Assembly: GCF_040448685.1 (NCBI RefSeq)
Contig: NZ_CP159290.1
Coordinates: 2,046,001 to 2,110,000, forward strand
DNA length: 64,000 bases
Source: Cellulosimicrobium sp. ES-005
GTDB lineage: Bacteria > Actinomycetota > Actinomycetes > Actinomycetales > Cellulomonadaceae
Direction of reading: 5' to 3'
A program made the translations under genes and the position numbers. Shown here in pieces: positions 1 through 8,882 of this stretch (position 1 is the first letter of the stretch; the number at the start of each line of letters is the position of its first letter). Below the pieces are notes generated by a model, which was not told where the DNA came from, did not search any database, and saw only the letters and a list, made by a program, of their open reading frames with translations.

Positions 1-51
1 TCGCGCCGGAACGGCGAGGTTCGGGCGGTTGTGGCGGTATCGTGAAGGATT

Positions 52-1692
52 GTGGCCTCAACCCTGTACCGCGGCGGCGTGATCCACTCCCAGGCCGACC
101 CGTTCGCAGAAGCGCTCCTCGTCGACGACGGCGTCATCGCCTGGATCGGCGCCGACGACACGGCCGACGGGCTCGCCGCCCGCGCCGACCGCGTGATCGA
201 CCTCGACGGCGCGCTCGTCGCGCCCGGGTTCGTCGACGCGCACGTCCACCTGTTCGAGATCGGGCTCGCCCTCGCGGGCGTCGACCTGTCCGCGAGCGCC
301 GGCGTGACGACGCTCGCGGCGGCGCTGGAGGCGGTCGCGAAGGCCGCGGCGGGCGTCGGGGACGACGACGTCGTGCTGGCGTTCGGGTGGGACGAGCGGT
401 CCTGGCCCGAGGGGCGTCCGCCGACGCGCGACGAGCTCGACGCGGCCGCGGGCGGGCGCGCGGTGTACGCGGCGCGGGTCGACGTGCACTCCGCCGTGGT
501 CTCCACGACGCTCGCGCGGCGCTGCGCCCTGGCGGAGCGCCCCGGGTGGGACGAGTCGGGCTGGGTCACGGGGGAGGCGCACCACGTCGCCCGGGACGTC
601 GCGCGCGACGTGTCGCCCGCGCGGCGCACCGCCCTGTACCGGGCGGCGCTGCGCGCGGCGGCGGAGCAGGGGATCGTGTCGGTGCACGAGATGAGCGCCC
701 CGCACATCGACACGCGCGCCGGGCTGCGCGAGCTCCTCGCGCTCACAAGCGACGCGTCCTCGGGGCTGGCGCACGTCGTCGGGTACCGGGGCGAGCTGTG
801 CACCACGGTCGACGACGCGCGCGAGGTCCTCGCGGACGTGCCGGGACTGACGGGGCTCGCGGGCGACCTCAACGTGGACGGGTCGATCGGGTCGCGCACC
901 GCGGCGATGCGCCTGCCCTACCAGGACGGGCCCGACCCCACCGACCGGGGGAACCTCTACCTGAGCGCGGAGCAGATCGCGAACCACCTGTCCGCGGTCG
1001 GGGCGGCGGGCACGCAGGGCGGCTTCCACGTCATCGGGGACCGCGCGATGGACGAGCTCGTCCTCGGGCTCGAGGTCGCCGCGCAGGTCCACGGCCAGGG
1101 CGCGGTGCGCGCGGCGCGGCACCGGGTGGAGCACGCGCTGTTCGTGGACGCGACGGCGCTGGCGTCGCTGCTGCTGTTCGGCGTGAGCCTGAGCATCCAG
1201 CCGGGGTTCGACGCCGCGTGGGGCGGGCCGCAGGGCATGTACGCGGCGCGCGTGGGCGCGACCCGGGCCGAGGGCCTGAGCCCGTTCGCGGACCTGGCGG
1301 GGGCGGGCGTCCCGCTCGCGTTCGGGTCGGACGCGCCCGTCACGCGCCTCGACCCGTGGGCGGGCGTGCTGGCCGCGATGTCGCACGTGGACCCCGACCA
1401 GCAGATCTCGGCGCGGGCCGCGTTCCGCGCGCACACGCGCGGCGGGTGGCGCATCGCGGGCCTGGACCACACGGGGGCCGGCCAGCTGCGCGTCGGGGCG
1501 CCCGCGCACCTCGCGGTGTGGCGGGGCGAGCACCTCGTGGTGCAGGGCGCGCTCGGGCGCACGACGTCGTCGTGGAGCACGGACGCGCGCGCCGGGCAGC
1601 CGCTCCTGCCGGAGCTCGGCCCCGACGTGCCGCGACCCCGGTGCCTGCAGACGGTGCGCGACGGCGTCCCCCTGTTCGACACGTTCGTGTGA
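52..1692 (+). CDS. Amidohydrolase family protein (YtcJ-like)
   Basis: Predicted cytosolic metal-dependent hydrolase of the amidohydrolase-3 (YtcJ-like) group, 546 residues, a usual length for the family. The metal-binding motif DAHVH lies at about residues 62-66; further expected ligands are in FHVIGDRAMDE (about 325), HRVEHALF (about 357) and FGSDAPV (Asp about 427). These are the residues of a binuclear amidohydrolase centre, so the enzyme looks intact. The substrate cannot be read from sequence; relatives act on amide, formamide or cyclic amide bonds. The GTG start is preceded by TATCGT at 38-43, eight bases upstream, which could be a -10 for a nearly leaderless mRNA. It stands alone, with a strong promoter for the next unit just after its stop. 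Confidence 0.85.
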   Translation: MASTLYRGGVIHSQADPFAEALLVDDGVIAWIGADDTADGLAARADRVIDLDGALVAPGFVDAHVHLFEIGLALAGVDLSASAGVTTLAAALEAVAKAAAGVGDDDVVLAFGWDERSWPEGRPPTRDELDAAAGGRAVYAARVDVHSAVVSTTLARRCALAERPGWDESGWVTGEAHHVARDVARDVSPARRTALYRAALRAAAEQGIVSVHEMSAPHIDTRAGLRELLALTSDASSGLAHVVGYRGELCTTVDDAREVLADVPGLTGLAGDLNVDGSIGSRTAAMRLPYQDGPDPTDRGNLYLSAEQIANHLSAVGAAGTQGGFHVIGDRAMDELVLGLEVAAQVHGQGAVRAARHRVEHALFVDATALASLLLFGVSLSIQPGFDAAWGGPQGMYAARVGATRAEGLSPFADLAGAGVPLAFGSDAPVTRLDPWAGVLAAMSHVDPDQQISARAAFRAHTRGGWRIAGLDHTGAGQLRVGAPAHLAVWRGEHLVVQGALGRTTSSWSTDARAGQPLLPELGPDVPRPRCLQTVRDGVPLFDTFV

Positions 1693-1702
1693 CCGCTACC
1701 GC

Positions 1703-1730
1703 TTGACAGGGCCGTGAGCCGGAGTAGGTT
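1703..1730 (+). promoter_or_regulatory. Strong sigma-70-type promoter (TTGACA / TAGGTT)
   Basis: TTGACA at 1703-1708 and TAGGTT at 1725-1730 are separated by 16 bases, a near-ideal housekeeping promoter. Seven bases after the -10 there is a GTG (1738), the spacing seen at leaderless starts elsewhere in this window. The promoter lies about 250 bases before lnt, which also has its own -10, so its true target may be a small gene in between. Confidence 0.7.
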
Positions 1731-1737
1731 CGACAGG

Positions 1738-1860
1738 GTGTTCCGGCCCCCGCGGCCGCAGGGGGATCAGCCACCGACGACGACCCCTCGGCGTTCCGCG
1801 CCGGGTACCTGGCCGGGCTCGCGCGCTCAGTAGAAAACGTGCTCCGCCGGTGGCGGCGGC
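1738..1860 (+). other. Possible small, frameshifted ORF between the amidohydrolase and lnt
   Basis: From the leaderless-type GTG at 1738 the frame stops after 31 codons. After a GGGGG run at 1761-1765, the frame one base off reads [19 protein letters not shown], an amphipathic, helix-like and more protein-like stretch. One extra G in that run would join the GTG to this stretch. No clear stop follows in that frame, so the 3' end is unknown. It could be a broken small gene, an assembly error, or chance coding character in GC-rich DNA. Confidence 0.2.
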
Positions 1861-1965
1861 GTACGGGCCGAAGGGCGTGCGAGCCCGCACACACCACCCT
1901 CGGGCCGCCTGCGGATCACCCGCCGGGCCGACGCCGCGGACCCCGGTCCGCGCAGGTGCGTGGCG

Positions 1966-1971
1966 TAGGGT
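1966..1971 (+). promoter_or_regulatory. -10 element of leaderless lnt transcript
   Basis: TAGGGT is followed by six bases and then the GTG start of lnt, matching the TANNNT-N6/7-start pattern found at several genes here. No Shine-Dalgarno is visible, so lnt is probably translated from a leaderless mRNA. Confidence 0.6.
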
Positions 1972-1977
1972 GCACCC

Positions 1978-3744
1978 GTGCACGCCCCCGAGCCCGCGGC
2001 CACCCCGGCCGGGCGACCCCGCCCCGCAGGACCGGCCACCTCAGGACCGGAGACCCCGTCGTCGCACGCCTCGTCCCCGGCGCCCCCCGCGCCGGTGCGC
2101 GCCGAGAACGGACGCGGGACCCCCGCGGTGGTGGACGGCGGCAGCCCCGTCGGGCCCCCGTCGCGGCCGCTCTCGCTCCTCCTGGCCCTCGCGGGCGGCC
2201 TCGCCACCGACGCGGCCTTCCCCGACCGCGGGTGGTGGCCCCTCGCGTTCGTCGGCGTCGCCGCGCTGTTCTGGGGGCTGCGGCGCGACGGCGCCCGCTG
2301 GGGCTTCCTCGTCGGGCTCGTGTGGGGTCTGGCGTTCTTCCTGCCGCACCTGTGGTGGGCCAACTACGCGACCGAGACCGTGCCGTGGGTCGCGCTGTCC
2401 GTCATGGAGGCGTGCTTCGTCGCCGTGCTCGGTGCCGCCTGGGCCTGGGCCCGCCGGTGGTCGTGGCTGGCCGGGCGCCCGGGGGCGCAGGCCGTCGCGT
2501 TCGCGCTGCTGTTCGTCGGCGTCGAGCAGGCGCGCACCGAGGTCCCGTTCGGCGGCTTCCCCTGGGGCCGGCTCGCGTTCTCCCAGGCGGACTCCCCGCT
2601 CGGGCGCGCGGCCTGGCTCGGGGGCGAGGTCCTCGTGTCCCTGCTCGTCGCGCTCGCCGGGTCGCTGCTCGCGGTCGCGGTGCTCGCGCTGGTGCGCCGC
2701 CGCGACGTCGTCACGGGCGCCGTCGTCCCGGGCGCCGTCGTCCCGGCCGCCGTGGCCGGTGCGCTCGTGGCCGCGCCCCTGCTCGTGCCGCTCGACACGC
2801 GTGCCGAGGCCGGCACGCTCGCCGTCGGGGCGGTGCAGGGCAACGTGGGCGAGCCCGGGCTCGGGTCGTTCGCGAACCGGGCCGAGGTGCTCAACAACCA
2901 CCTGCAGGGGACGGTCGCGCTGCTGGACCAGGTGGAGCCCGGCGACCTCGACGTGGTGCTGTGGCCCGAGAACGGCTCCGACCTCGACCCGCAGACCGCG
3001 CCCGACGTGGCGCGCGCCATCGACGACGCCGCGCGCGAGGTCGAGGCCCCGATCCTCGTCGGCGCGCAGGAGTACCCCGACACCGGCGGCCGGTACAACG
3101 TGTCGCTGCTGTGGGAGCCCGGCGCGGGCGTCGTGGACCGCTACGCCAAGCAGCACCCCGCGCCGTTCGGCGAGTACATCCCCCTGCGGTCCCTGCTGCG
3201 GATCTTCTCCGACCAGGTCGACCGGGTCACCATCGACATGATCCGCGGCACCGAGACCGGGGTCGTGGACCTCGCGTCCGAGCGCCTCGGGCGCACCGTG
3301 CCGCTCGGCGTCGTCATCTGCTTCGAGGTCGCCTACGACGGCCTCGTGAACGACGCCGTGGACGCGGGCGCCGAGGTGCTCGTCGTCCAGACCAACAACG
3401 CCTCCTTCGGGTACACCGCCGAGTCCACGCAGCAGCTCGCGATGTCGCGCCTGCGCGCCGTGTCGACCGGGCGCGCGACCGTGCAGGTCTCGACCGTCGG
3501 CGTCAGCGGCGTCATCGCCCCCGACGGCGAGCTCCTGCAGAGCACCGACCTGTTCACCGCCGACCAGATGGTCGCCGACCTGCCGCTGCGCACGAGCCTC
3601 ACGCCCGCCGTGCGGGCGGGGGACTGGCCGGGCCGCGTCGTCGAGCTCCTCGCCCTCGGGCTCCTCGCCGCGGGCGTCGTCACCGCGGTCCGCGAGCGCC
3701 GCACCCCGACCGCCGCGGCCCCGGCCGGAGACGAGGCGCCGTGA
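1978..3744 (+). CDS. lnt: Apolipoprotein N-acyltransferase
   Basis: Integral membrane enzyme that adds the third acyl chain to the N-terminal cysteine of lipoproteins. The 588 residues hold an N-terminal extension, several hydrophobic segments (about 60-275), and a C-terminal nitrilase-like domain. The expected catalytic triad is visible: Glu in WPENGSD (about 331), Lys in [16 protein letters not shown] (about 391) and Cys in [10 protein letters not shown] (about 448). A last hydrophobic segment lies near the C-terminus. The GTG start is six bases after a TAGGGT -10. The stop overlaps the GTG of the downstream mannosyltransferase by four bases, so the two are translationally coupled. In Mycobacterium tuberculosis the same two activities are fused in one protein; here they are separate. 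Confidence 0.93.
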   Translation: MHAPEPAATPAGRPRPAGPATSGPETPSSHASSPAPPAPVRAENGRGTPAVVDGGSPVGPPSRPLSLLLALAGGLATDAAFPDRGWWPLAFVGVAALFWGLRRDGARWGFLVGLVWGLAFFLPHLWWANYATETVPWVALSVMEACFVAVLGAAWAWARRWSWLAGRPGAQAVAFALLFVGVEQARTEVPFGGFPWGRLAFSQADSPLGRAAWLGGEVLVSLLVALAGSLLAVAVLALVRRRDVVTGAVVPGAVVPAAVAGALVAAPLLVPLDTRAEAGTLAVGAVQGNVGEPGLGSFANRAEVLNNHLQGTVALLDQVEPGDLDVVLWPENGSDLDPQTAPDVARAIDDAAREVEAPILVGAQEYPDTGGRYNVSLLWEPGAGVVDRYAKQHPAPFGEYIPLRSLLRIFSDQVDRVTIDMIRGTETGVVDLASERLGRTVPLGVVICFEVAYDGLVNDAVDAGAEVLVVQTNNASFGYTAESTQQLAMSRLRAVSTGRATVQVSTVGVSGVIAPDGELLQSTDLFTADQMVADLPLRTSLTPAVRAGDWPGRVVELLALGLLAAGVVTAVRERRTPTAAAPAGDEAP

Positions 3745-4559
3745 GCGGGCCTGCGGGGGAGGGCGGCGTCCCGGGCGGGCGCGTGCTCGTCGTCGTGCCC
3801 ACGTACGACGAGGCGCTGACCCTGCCGGGCACGCTGGCACGCCTGCGCGCCGCGGTCCCGGACGCGGACGTGCTCGTGGTGGACGACGCCAGCCCGGACG
3901 GGACGGGCGACCTCGCCGACGCCGCCGCCGCCGTCGACCCGGGCGTGCACGTGCTGCACCGGGCCGGGAAGGAGGGCCTGGGCGCCGCGTACGTCGCGGG
4001 GTTCGGGTGGGGCCTGGACGCCGGGTACGACGTGCTCGTGGAGATGGATGCCGACGGCTCCCACCAGCCGGAGCAGCTGCCGTCCCTGCTCGCCGCCCTC
4101 GGCCCCGCCACGGGGGACGGCGCGCACGACGGCGCGGACCTCGTCATCGGGTCGCGCTGGGTCCCGGGCGGGCGCGTGGAGAACTGGCCGCGGCACCGCG
4201 AGGTGCTCTCGCGCGCGGGCAACGCGTACGTGCGCCTCGCGCTGGGGCTGCACCTGGGCGACGCGACGGCGGGCTACCGCGCCTACCGCGCGTCCGCGCT
4301 GCGCGCCGTCGACCTCGCGAGCGTCGAGTCGCACGGGTACTGCTTCCAGGTCGACATGGCGTGGCGAGTCGTGCGGGCGGGGGGTCGCGCGACGGAGGTG
4401 CCGATCACGTTCGTCGAGCGCACGGCGGGGCGGTCGAAGATGAGCCGCGCGATCGTCACCGAGGCGCTGTGGAAGGTCACGGTCTGGGGTGCTCGACGGC
4501 GCGCGGCCCAGCTCGCGAGCCTCGCGCGGTCGGTCGCGGGGCGGCGCGGCACGCGCTGA
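3741..4559 (+). CDS. Polyprenol monophosphomannose synthase
   Basis: GT2-family glycosyltransferase of the dolichol/polyprenol-phosphate mannose synthase group, 272 residues. It should transfer mannose from GDP-mannose to polyprenyl phosphate on the inner face of the membrane, making the donor for lipoglycan and protein mannosylation. The nucleotide-sugar site is visible as [15 protein letters not shown] (about 16-30), [13 protein letters not shown] (about 45) and [12 protein letters not shown] (about 103), followed by GSRWVPGG. The GTG start overlaps the lnt stop (GTGA). The fused Ppm1 of mycobacteria has the acyltransferase in front of the same domain, which supports the functional link. 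It converges on rbpA and shares a terminator with it. Confidence 0.9.
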   Translation: MSGPAGEGGVPGGRVLVVVPTYDEALTLPGTLARLRAAVPDADVLVVDDASPDGTGDLADAAAAVDPGVHVLHRAGKEGLGAAYVAGFGWGLDAGYDVLVEMDADGSHQPEQLPSLLAALGPATGDGAHDGADLVIGSRWVPGGRVENWPRHREVLSRAGNAYVRLALGLHLGDATAGYRAYRASALRAVDLASVESHGYCFQVDMAWRVVRAGGRATEVPITFVERTAGRSKMSRAIVTEALWKVTVWGARRRAAQLASLARSVAGRRGTR

Positions 4560-4676
4560 GGCGTCGCCGTGGTGCGGGCCGCGTGAGTCCGCGACGTGCC
4601 GAGCGAGTCCGTGCCGTGCCGGGCCGCGTCGGCGCGCACGGGCCCGTGCGAGGGCGACGGCCCCGGCCGCGACGCA

Positions 4677-4712
4677 GAGAGGCCCGGACCCCCGCGGGGG
4701 TCCGGGCCTCTC
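4677..4712. terminator. Bidirectional terminator between ppm and rbpA
   Basis: A perfect 36-base palindrome (17-18 bp stem, almost no loop) lies between two convergent genes. It can end transcripts from both strands. No U-tract follows, as is usual in high-GC actinomycetes. Confidence 0.8.
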
Positions 4713-4727
4713 AGTGGTCGCGGGCGG

Positions 4728-5072
4728 TCAGGCGCTGCGGCGCAGCTTGCCGGCGCGCAGCAGGCCGAGGCGCTCGTCGAGCAGCTCCTCGAGCTCGGAG
4801 ATCGTGCGCCGCTCGAGCAGCATGTCCCAGTGGGTGCGGGCCGGCTTGCCGGCCTTGGGCTCGGGGCGCTCGGCGTCGCGCAGGAGCGCCTCGGCGCCGC
4901 AGCGGCACTCCCACACCGGGGGGACCTCGGCGTCGGTCGAGAACGGCAGGATGATGGTGTGCCCGTTGGGGCAGTCGTAGTGCGCCTGGAAGCGGGGGGC
5001 GAAGTCGACGCCCTCGTCCGACTCCATGCTCTTCGCACCGATGCTCATCCCGCGCAGCGAACGGTCGGCCAT
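4728..5072 (-). CDS. rbpA: RNA polymerase-binding protein RbpA
   Basis: Actinobacterial transcription factor of 114 residues that binds the housekeeping sigma factor and RNA polymerase and stabilises the open complex. The N-terminal MADRSLRGMSIGAKSMES tail is typical, followed by the core domain with YDCPNGH and WECRCGAEAL (cysteine/histidine cluster, about 33-60). The C-terminal helix region includes HWDMLLERRTISELEELLDE, the sigma-interacting part. An AGGAGG Shine-Dalgarno lies five bases before the ATG. A GGAAC-N18-GTTG promoter is found upstream, consistent with sigma-R control of rbpA known in Streptomyces. Convergence with the ppm gene matches the order in Mycobacterium tuberculosis. 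Confidence 0.95.
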   Translation of the reverse strand: MADRSLRGMSIGAKSMESDEGVDFAPRFQAHYDCPNGHTIILPFSTDAEVPPVWECRCGAEALLRDAERPEPKAGKPARTHWDMLLERRTISELEELLDERLGLLRAGKLRRSA

Positions 5073-5148
5073 GGTGTCCTCCTGAGGGGTCTTCGGGGGT
5101 GGGTGGGCGCGCCCGGTGGGTGCGGGCAGCGGCCCGGTCTACGAGAGG

Positions 5149-5175
5149 CAACGCCTCACCGTCGGTCGGTGTTCC
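5149..5175 (-). promoter_or_regulatory. Sigma-R (SigH/SigR-type) promoter for rbpA
   Basis: On the minus strand GGAAC (5175-5171) is followed by exactly 18 bases and GTTG (5152-5149). The published sigma-R consensus is GGAAT-N18-GTT. The start point would fall about 70 bases before the rbpA ATG. The rest of 5073-5440 holds the divergent promoter region of the monooxygenase gene and no gene that can be supported. Confidence 0.6.
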
Positions 5176-5387
5176 GGCACGCCGTGAAGGTCCGGTGAAC
5201 GTCGCGGGGTGTGTCCACGGCCTGGCCGCCGCCCACGGCGTCGAGCCGGTCCGCCTCGGCGCGTCGCGGTCCCAGGCTCCCGGGTTTCGATGCCCGACGC
5301 AACTCGTCACGGTCGCCACGGCCCCCGACGTGCGCACGCTCACACCCGTGCCGGGAGGGCCCGGGAACAAACCCGGGGGACACCCGG

Positions 5388-5406
5388 TTGAGGCGCATGT
5401 ACATGC
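5388..5406 (+). promoter_or_regulatory. Promoter/operator region of the monooxygenase-FMN reductase genes
   Basis: TTGAGG at 5388-5393 may be a -35. It is followed at once by the perfect 12-bp palindrome GCATGTACATGC (5395-5406), positioned in the -35/-10 spacer. Such a site would let a dimeric repressor block RNA polymerase. The ATGTACAT core recurs in a second palindrome at 12446-12459. The regulator is unknown. Confidence 0.4.
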
Positions 5407-5440
5407 AAACGCATCGACCTAGGACTCACGGGAGCACACC

Positions 5441-6628
5441 ATGCAGTTCGGCATCTTCACCGTCGGCGACGTCACGACGGACCCCACGACGGGCCGGACC
5501 CCCGACGACACCGAGCGCGTGCGCTCGATGCTGACGATCGCGAAGCACGCGGACGAGGCGGGCCTGGACGTCTTCGCCACGGGCGAGCACCACAACCCGC
5601 CGTTCGTGCCGTCCTCGCCGACGACCATGCTCGGCTACCTCGCCGGTGTGACGAAGAACATCGTCCTGTCGACGTCCACGACCCTCATCACGACGAACGA
5701 CCCCGTGCGCCTCGCGGAGGAGTACGCGATGCTCCAGGTCATCTCGGACGGCCGCATGGACCTCATGATGGGCCGCGGCAACACGGGCCCGGTGTACCCG
5801 TGGTTCGGTCAGGACATCCGCAACGGGATCCCGCTCGCGATCGAGAACTACGCGCTGCTGCGCCGCCTGTGGACCGAGGACGTCGTGGACTGGGAGGGCA
5901 AGTTCCGCACCCCGCTGCAGGGCTTCACCTCGACCCCGCGGCCGCTGGACGGCGTGCCGCCGTTCGTGTGGCACGGGTCGATCCGCAGCCCCGAGATCGC
6001 CGAGCAGGCCGCCTACTACGGCGACGGGTTCTTCCACAACAACATCTTCTGGCCCATCAGCCACACGAAGCAGATGGTGCAGTTCTACCGCCAGCGCTGG
6101 GAGCACCACGGCCACGGCCCCGCGGACACCGCGATCGTCGGGCTCGGCGGCCAGGTGTTCATGCGCAAGGACTCCCAGAAGGCGTGGGACGAGTTCCGGC
6201 CCTACTTCGACAACGCGCCCGTGTACGGGCACGGCCCGTCGATGGAGGACTTCACGCGCGAGACGCCGCTCACCGTCGGCTCCCCGCAGCAGGTCATCGA
6301 CCGGTACGCCGCGATGCGCGAGCACGTGGGCGACTACCAGCGCCAGCTGTTCCTCATGGACCACGCCGGCCTGCCGCTCAAGACGGTGCTCGAGCAGATC
6401 GACCTCCTCGCGGGCGAGGTCGTGCCCGTGCTCCGCAAGGAGATGGAGGCCGCGCGCCCCGCGCACGTGCCGGCGAACCCGCCGAGCCACGCCGAGCGCG
6501 TCGCCGCCGCCAGGGCCTCCGGGACCGAGGGCGCCGCGCACGTCGGCGGCACCGAGGACCGCTGGACCGGGCGCACCGCCGAGGACGACCAGGAGCCGGC
6601 GAAGGCCGGCGCCGCGTTCGGCCTGTAG
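5441..6628 (+). CDS. LLM-class flavin-dependent monooxygenase (CE1758-like)
   Basis: Luciferase-like (alpha/beta barrel) flavin-dependent oxidoreductase, 395 residues. The N-terminal MQFGIFTVGDV strand, the FATGEHHNPPFVPSSP segment (about 47-62) and the DGRMDLMMGRGN region (about 103-114) are typical of the group that works with a separate FMN reductase. The C-terminal 60 residues are alanine-rich and probably disordered. A GGGAG ribosome binding site lies seven bases before the ATG. The FMN reductase gene follows 158 bases downstream, so the pair probably forms a two-component monooxygenase in which the reductase supplies reduced FMN. The organic substrate cannot be inferred. A palindrome in the promoter suggests repression by a dimeric regulator. 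Confidence 0.9.
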   Translation: MQFGIFTVGDVTTDPTTGRTPDDTERVRSMLTIAKHADEAGLDVFATGEHHNPPFVPSSPTTMLGYLAGVTKNIVLSTSTTLITTNDPVRLAEEYAMLQVISDGRMDLMMGRGNTGPVYPWFGQDIRNGIPLAIENYALLRRLWTEDVVDWEGKFRTPLQGFTSTPRPLDGVPPFVWHGSIRSPEIAEQAAYYGDGFFHNNIFWPISHTKQMVQFYRQRWEHHGHGPADTAIVGLGGQVFMRKDSQKAWDEFRPYFDNAPVYGHGPSMEDFTRETPLTVGSPQQVIDRYAAMREHVGDYQRQLFLMDHAGLPLKTVLEQIDLLAGEVVPVLRKEMEAARPAHVPANPPSHAERVAAARASGTEGAAHVGGTEDRWTGRTAEDDQEPAKAGAAFGL

Positions 6629-6786
6629 CCGGACCTCGCGGCCCGCGCCCACCCGGGCGCACGAGCCGCACGACCACCCGCCCGACGGAGTACGGTCGAC
6701 AGGTGCCCCGCGCACCCGGGCGACCGCACCACCCGGCCCGGTGACGGGCCGCACCCGCACCGCACGCCAGACCTCAGGAGCACCGC

Positions 6787-7425
6787 ATGACCGCCAGCAC
6801 CCCCGCCCCGGACCGCCGCCTCGTCGTGGTGTCCGCCGGGCTGTCCAAGCCGTCCTCCACGCGCCTGCTCGCCGACCGGCTCGGCGAGGCCACGGTGCGC
6901 GAGCTGCAGGGTCTCGGCGTGAGCGCCGAGGTCGAGACCGTCGAGCTGCGCGACCACGCGCACGCCGTCGTGGACGCCATGCTCACCGGGTTCCCCACGG
7001 GCGACCTCGCCGGGGTCCTCGAGCGCCTCACCGCCGCCGACGGGATCGTCGTGACGACCCCGCTGTTCACGACCACGTACTCCGGGCTGCTCAAGTCGTT
7101 CGTCGACGTCCTCGACAAGGACTCGCTCACCGGCACGCCCGTCCTGCTCGGCGCGACCGGCGGCACCGCCCGCCACTCGCTCGCGCTCGAGTACTCCCTG
7201 CGCCCGCTGTTCACCTACCTGCGGGCCGACGTCGCCACGACGTCCGTGTTCGCCGCCACCGACGACTGGGCGGCCGCCGAGTCCGACTCCGGTGGCGGTC
7301 TGCCCGCCCGGATCGCGCGCGCGGGCCGCGAGCTCGCGGAGAAGGTCGCCCTGCGCAAGAACTCCGGGCCCGCCGACCCGTTCGCCGCCACGCCCGACTT
7401 CACGGCGCTCCTCGGCGGGCTCTGA
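6787..7425 (+). CDS. NAD(P)H-dependent FMN reductase (CE1759-like)
   Basis: Flavodoxin-like flavin reductase of 212 residues that should deliver reduced FMN to the upstream monooxygenase. The first strand and phosphate loop, VVVSAGLSKPSSTRLLAD (about 13-30), and the second flavin loop TTPLFTTTYSGLLKSF (about 92-107) match NADPH-dependent FMN reductases. GATGGTARHSLAL (about 118) forms the third flavin contact. An AGGAG site lies before the ATG. A strong hairpin follows the stop, closing the two-gene unit. Confidence 0.9.
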   Translation: MTASTPAPDRRLVVVSAGLSKPSSTRLLADRLGEATVRELQGLGVSAEVETVELRDHAHAVVDAMLTGFPTGDLAGVLERLTAADGIVVTTPLFTTTYSGLLKSFVDVLDKDSLTGTPVLLGATGGTARHSLALEYSLRPLFTYLRADVATTSVFAATDDWAAAESDSGGGLPARIARAGRELAEKVALRKNSGPADPFAATPDFTALLGGL

Positions 7426-7438
7426 CCGCCCCCACGCT

Positions 7439-7478
7439 GCGCGCCCCCGGCCACCGGTGCTCCCGGCCGGGGGCGCGC
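7439..7478 (+). terminator. Terminator after the FMN reductase
   Basis: A perfect 14-bp GC-only stem (7439-7452 with 7465-7478) and a 12-base loop lie 13 bases after the reductase stop codon. Confidence 0.75.
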
Positions 7479-7575
7479 TCATGTCTCCCTGACCTGCGGC
7501 GACACCACCCGAGGGGTTGCTCTCCGCAGGGGTCGCGCGGCAGGATCGGAGGACCGACGACGACGGGGGAGCACC

Positions 7576-8325
7576 ATGAGCACGAGCGCGACCGAGGACC
7601 ACGCCGGGCAGCACCCGGCAGGACCCGCCCCGGAGCCCGGTGCCGAGCCCGTCGCCCCCGTCACGGTCGCGGTCCCCGTCGTGGAGACCCTCGCGGCGCA
7701 CGCGCACGGAACCACCCCCGCGGTCCCGCCCCGACGGCGGACCGTCGGCGTCGTCACGATCCCCGGCCGCGCGCCCGACACGTCGCGCTTCGCCGCCGCG
7801 CCCCGCTACCCGGCCATGTTCCACGTCGCGGGCGGCCGGCTCGTGTGGGACGGCGCACGGCTGCGCCTCGTCCGCGGCGACGACACCGTGCTCGAGCCCG
7901 CCGGGCGACCCGTCGTGACCGTCACCGGCGACGGGCCCACCGTCGTCGTGACCTGGCGGGACGAGCACCCCGGGGCCCGGACCACCCGCGCCGTCCTCCT
8001 CGACGGGTCGTCCGCCCGGTTCGCACGCTTCGCCCGCTCGCTCGCCGACACGCGCCCCGGGAGCATCGTCGTCGACGACCGGACCGTGCCCTCGCCGCGC
8101 GTACCGCGCCTGCACCCCGGCCAGGCGGGCACCACCCGGCGCCCGGGCGTGTTCGCCCGCGCGCTGTGGCGCGTCGTCGGGCGCGGCGCACCCGCCGCGA
8201 GCGCCACCACGGGCGATGGGGGAGCAGCCCTCGTCGGCCGCCTCGAACGGCTCGCCGCCCTGCACCGCGCCGGCGACCTCACCGACACCGAGTTCGCGCG
8301 CGCGAAGCAGGCGCTGCTCGGCTGA
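7576..8325 (+). CDS. Hypothetical protein with C-terminal SHOCT-like motif
   Basis: Not recognised over most of its 249 residues. The first 45 residues are rich in Ala, Pro and Glu and look disordered. The middle (about 70-160) looks like a compact beta-rich domain (AMFHVAGGRLVWDG, TVVVTWRDE) of the kind found in PH-like folds. The end, RLERLAALHRAGDLTDTEF, matches the SHOCT motif (short C-terminal domain), often attached to membrane- or oligomer-forming proteins and thought to aid oligomerisation. No signal peptide or membrane segment is evident. The ATG follows a GGGGAG site by five bases. It converges on the oxidase-like gene at 8351. Confidence 0.65.
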   Translation: MSTSATEDHAGQHPAGPAPEPGAEPVAPVTVAVPVVETLAAHAHGTTPAVPPRRRTVGVVTIPGRAPDTSRFAAAPRYPAMFHVAGGRLVWDGARLRLVRGDDTVLEPAGRPVVTVTGDGPTVVVTWRDEHPGARTTRAVLLDGSSARFARFARSLADTRPGSIVVDDRTVPSPRVPRLHPGQAGTTRRPGVFARALWRVVGRGAPAASATTGDGGAALVGRLERLAALHRAGDLTDTEFARAKQALLG

Positions 8326-8350
8326 GGAGTCGATCGAGGACGGGCGGCCG

Positions 8351-8791
8351 TCAGTCCGCGAGCGGACCCCACCCGGTCACGTCGAGCTCCGTCATGACGG
8401 ACCGGCCGTCGCGGAAGTCCCCGTACCGCGCCCACGTCACCGCGACGCGCAGCAGCACGATGCCCTCGTCGGTCAGCGAGGCGGCGAACTGCGGGAACGC
8501 CGCAGCGTACGCCGCCGCGCACCGGTCCCGGTCCGCCCCGACCGGGACGTCCGCCAGGCCCTCGCACTGCAGCGTCGTCCCGTCCGTCCCGCCCACCGTC
8601 ACGGCGACCCGCGCGTCCCGGGCCAGGTTCGCCACCTTGCGCGACGTCGCGCGCGCGTCGAACACCAGCTCGCCCGCGCCCGTCGCGGCCACCGCGAGGA
8701 ACGCGGCCTGGGGCCCGCCGTCGTCGCCCAACGACGCCACGACGCCCCACCCCTGCGAACGGACATAGCCGACGAACGCCTCACGATCCAT
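8351..8791 (-). CDS. Pyridoxamine 5'-phosphate oxidase-like flavin/F420-binding protein
   Basis: Small split-barrel protein of 146 residues in the PNPOx-like superfamily. The N-terminal MDREAFVGYVRSQGWGVVAS, the LVFDARATSRKVANLARD strand-turn (about 47-64) and VAVTVGGTDGTTLQCEG (about 68-84) fit the family, whose members bind FMN, F420 or haem. The specific reaction is unknown. The ATG at 8791 was chosen because TACGGT lies exactly six bases upstream, giving a leaderless start; the open frame extends further 5' but without protein-like sequence. Confidence 0.8.
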   Translation of the reverse strand: MDREAFVGYVRSQGWGVVASLGDDGGPQAAFLAVAATGAGELVFDARATSRKVANLARDARVAVTVGGTDGTTLQCEGLADVPVGADRDRCAAAYAAAFPQFAASLTDEGIVLLRVAVTWARYGDFRDGRSVMTELDVTGWGPLAD

Positions 8792-8797
8792 GCCGCC

Positions 8798-8803
8798 ACC
8801 GTA
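8798..8803 (-). promoter_or_regulatory. -10 of leaderless PNPOx-like gene
   Basis: TACGGT on the minus strand, six bases before the ATG at 8791. No Shine-Dalgarno is present. Confidence 0.6.
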
Positions 8804-8882
8804 GCGGCCGCGCTCCCGACACGAGGCGCGACGACACGAAAACCCTGGACCACCGCAGACGCCACCTGGCACCGTCGACCCG

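Noticed and set aside
42-1706. Long Arg-rich open frame overlapping the amidohydrolase
   Set aside because: Frame-shifted shadow on the same strand; the frame at 52-1692 carries all amidohydrolase motifs.
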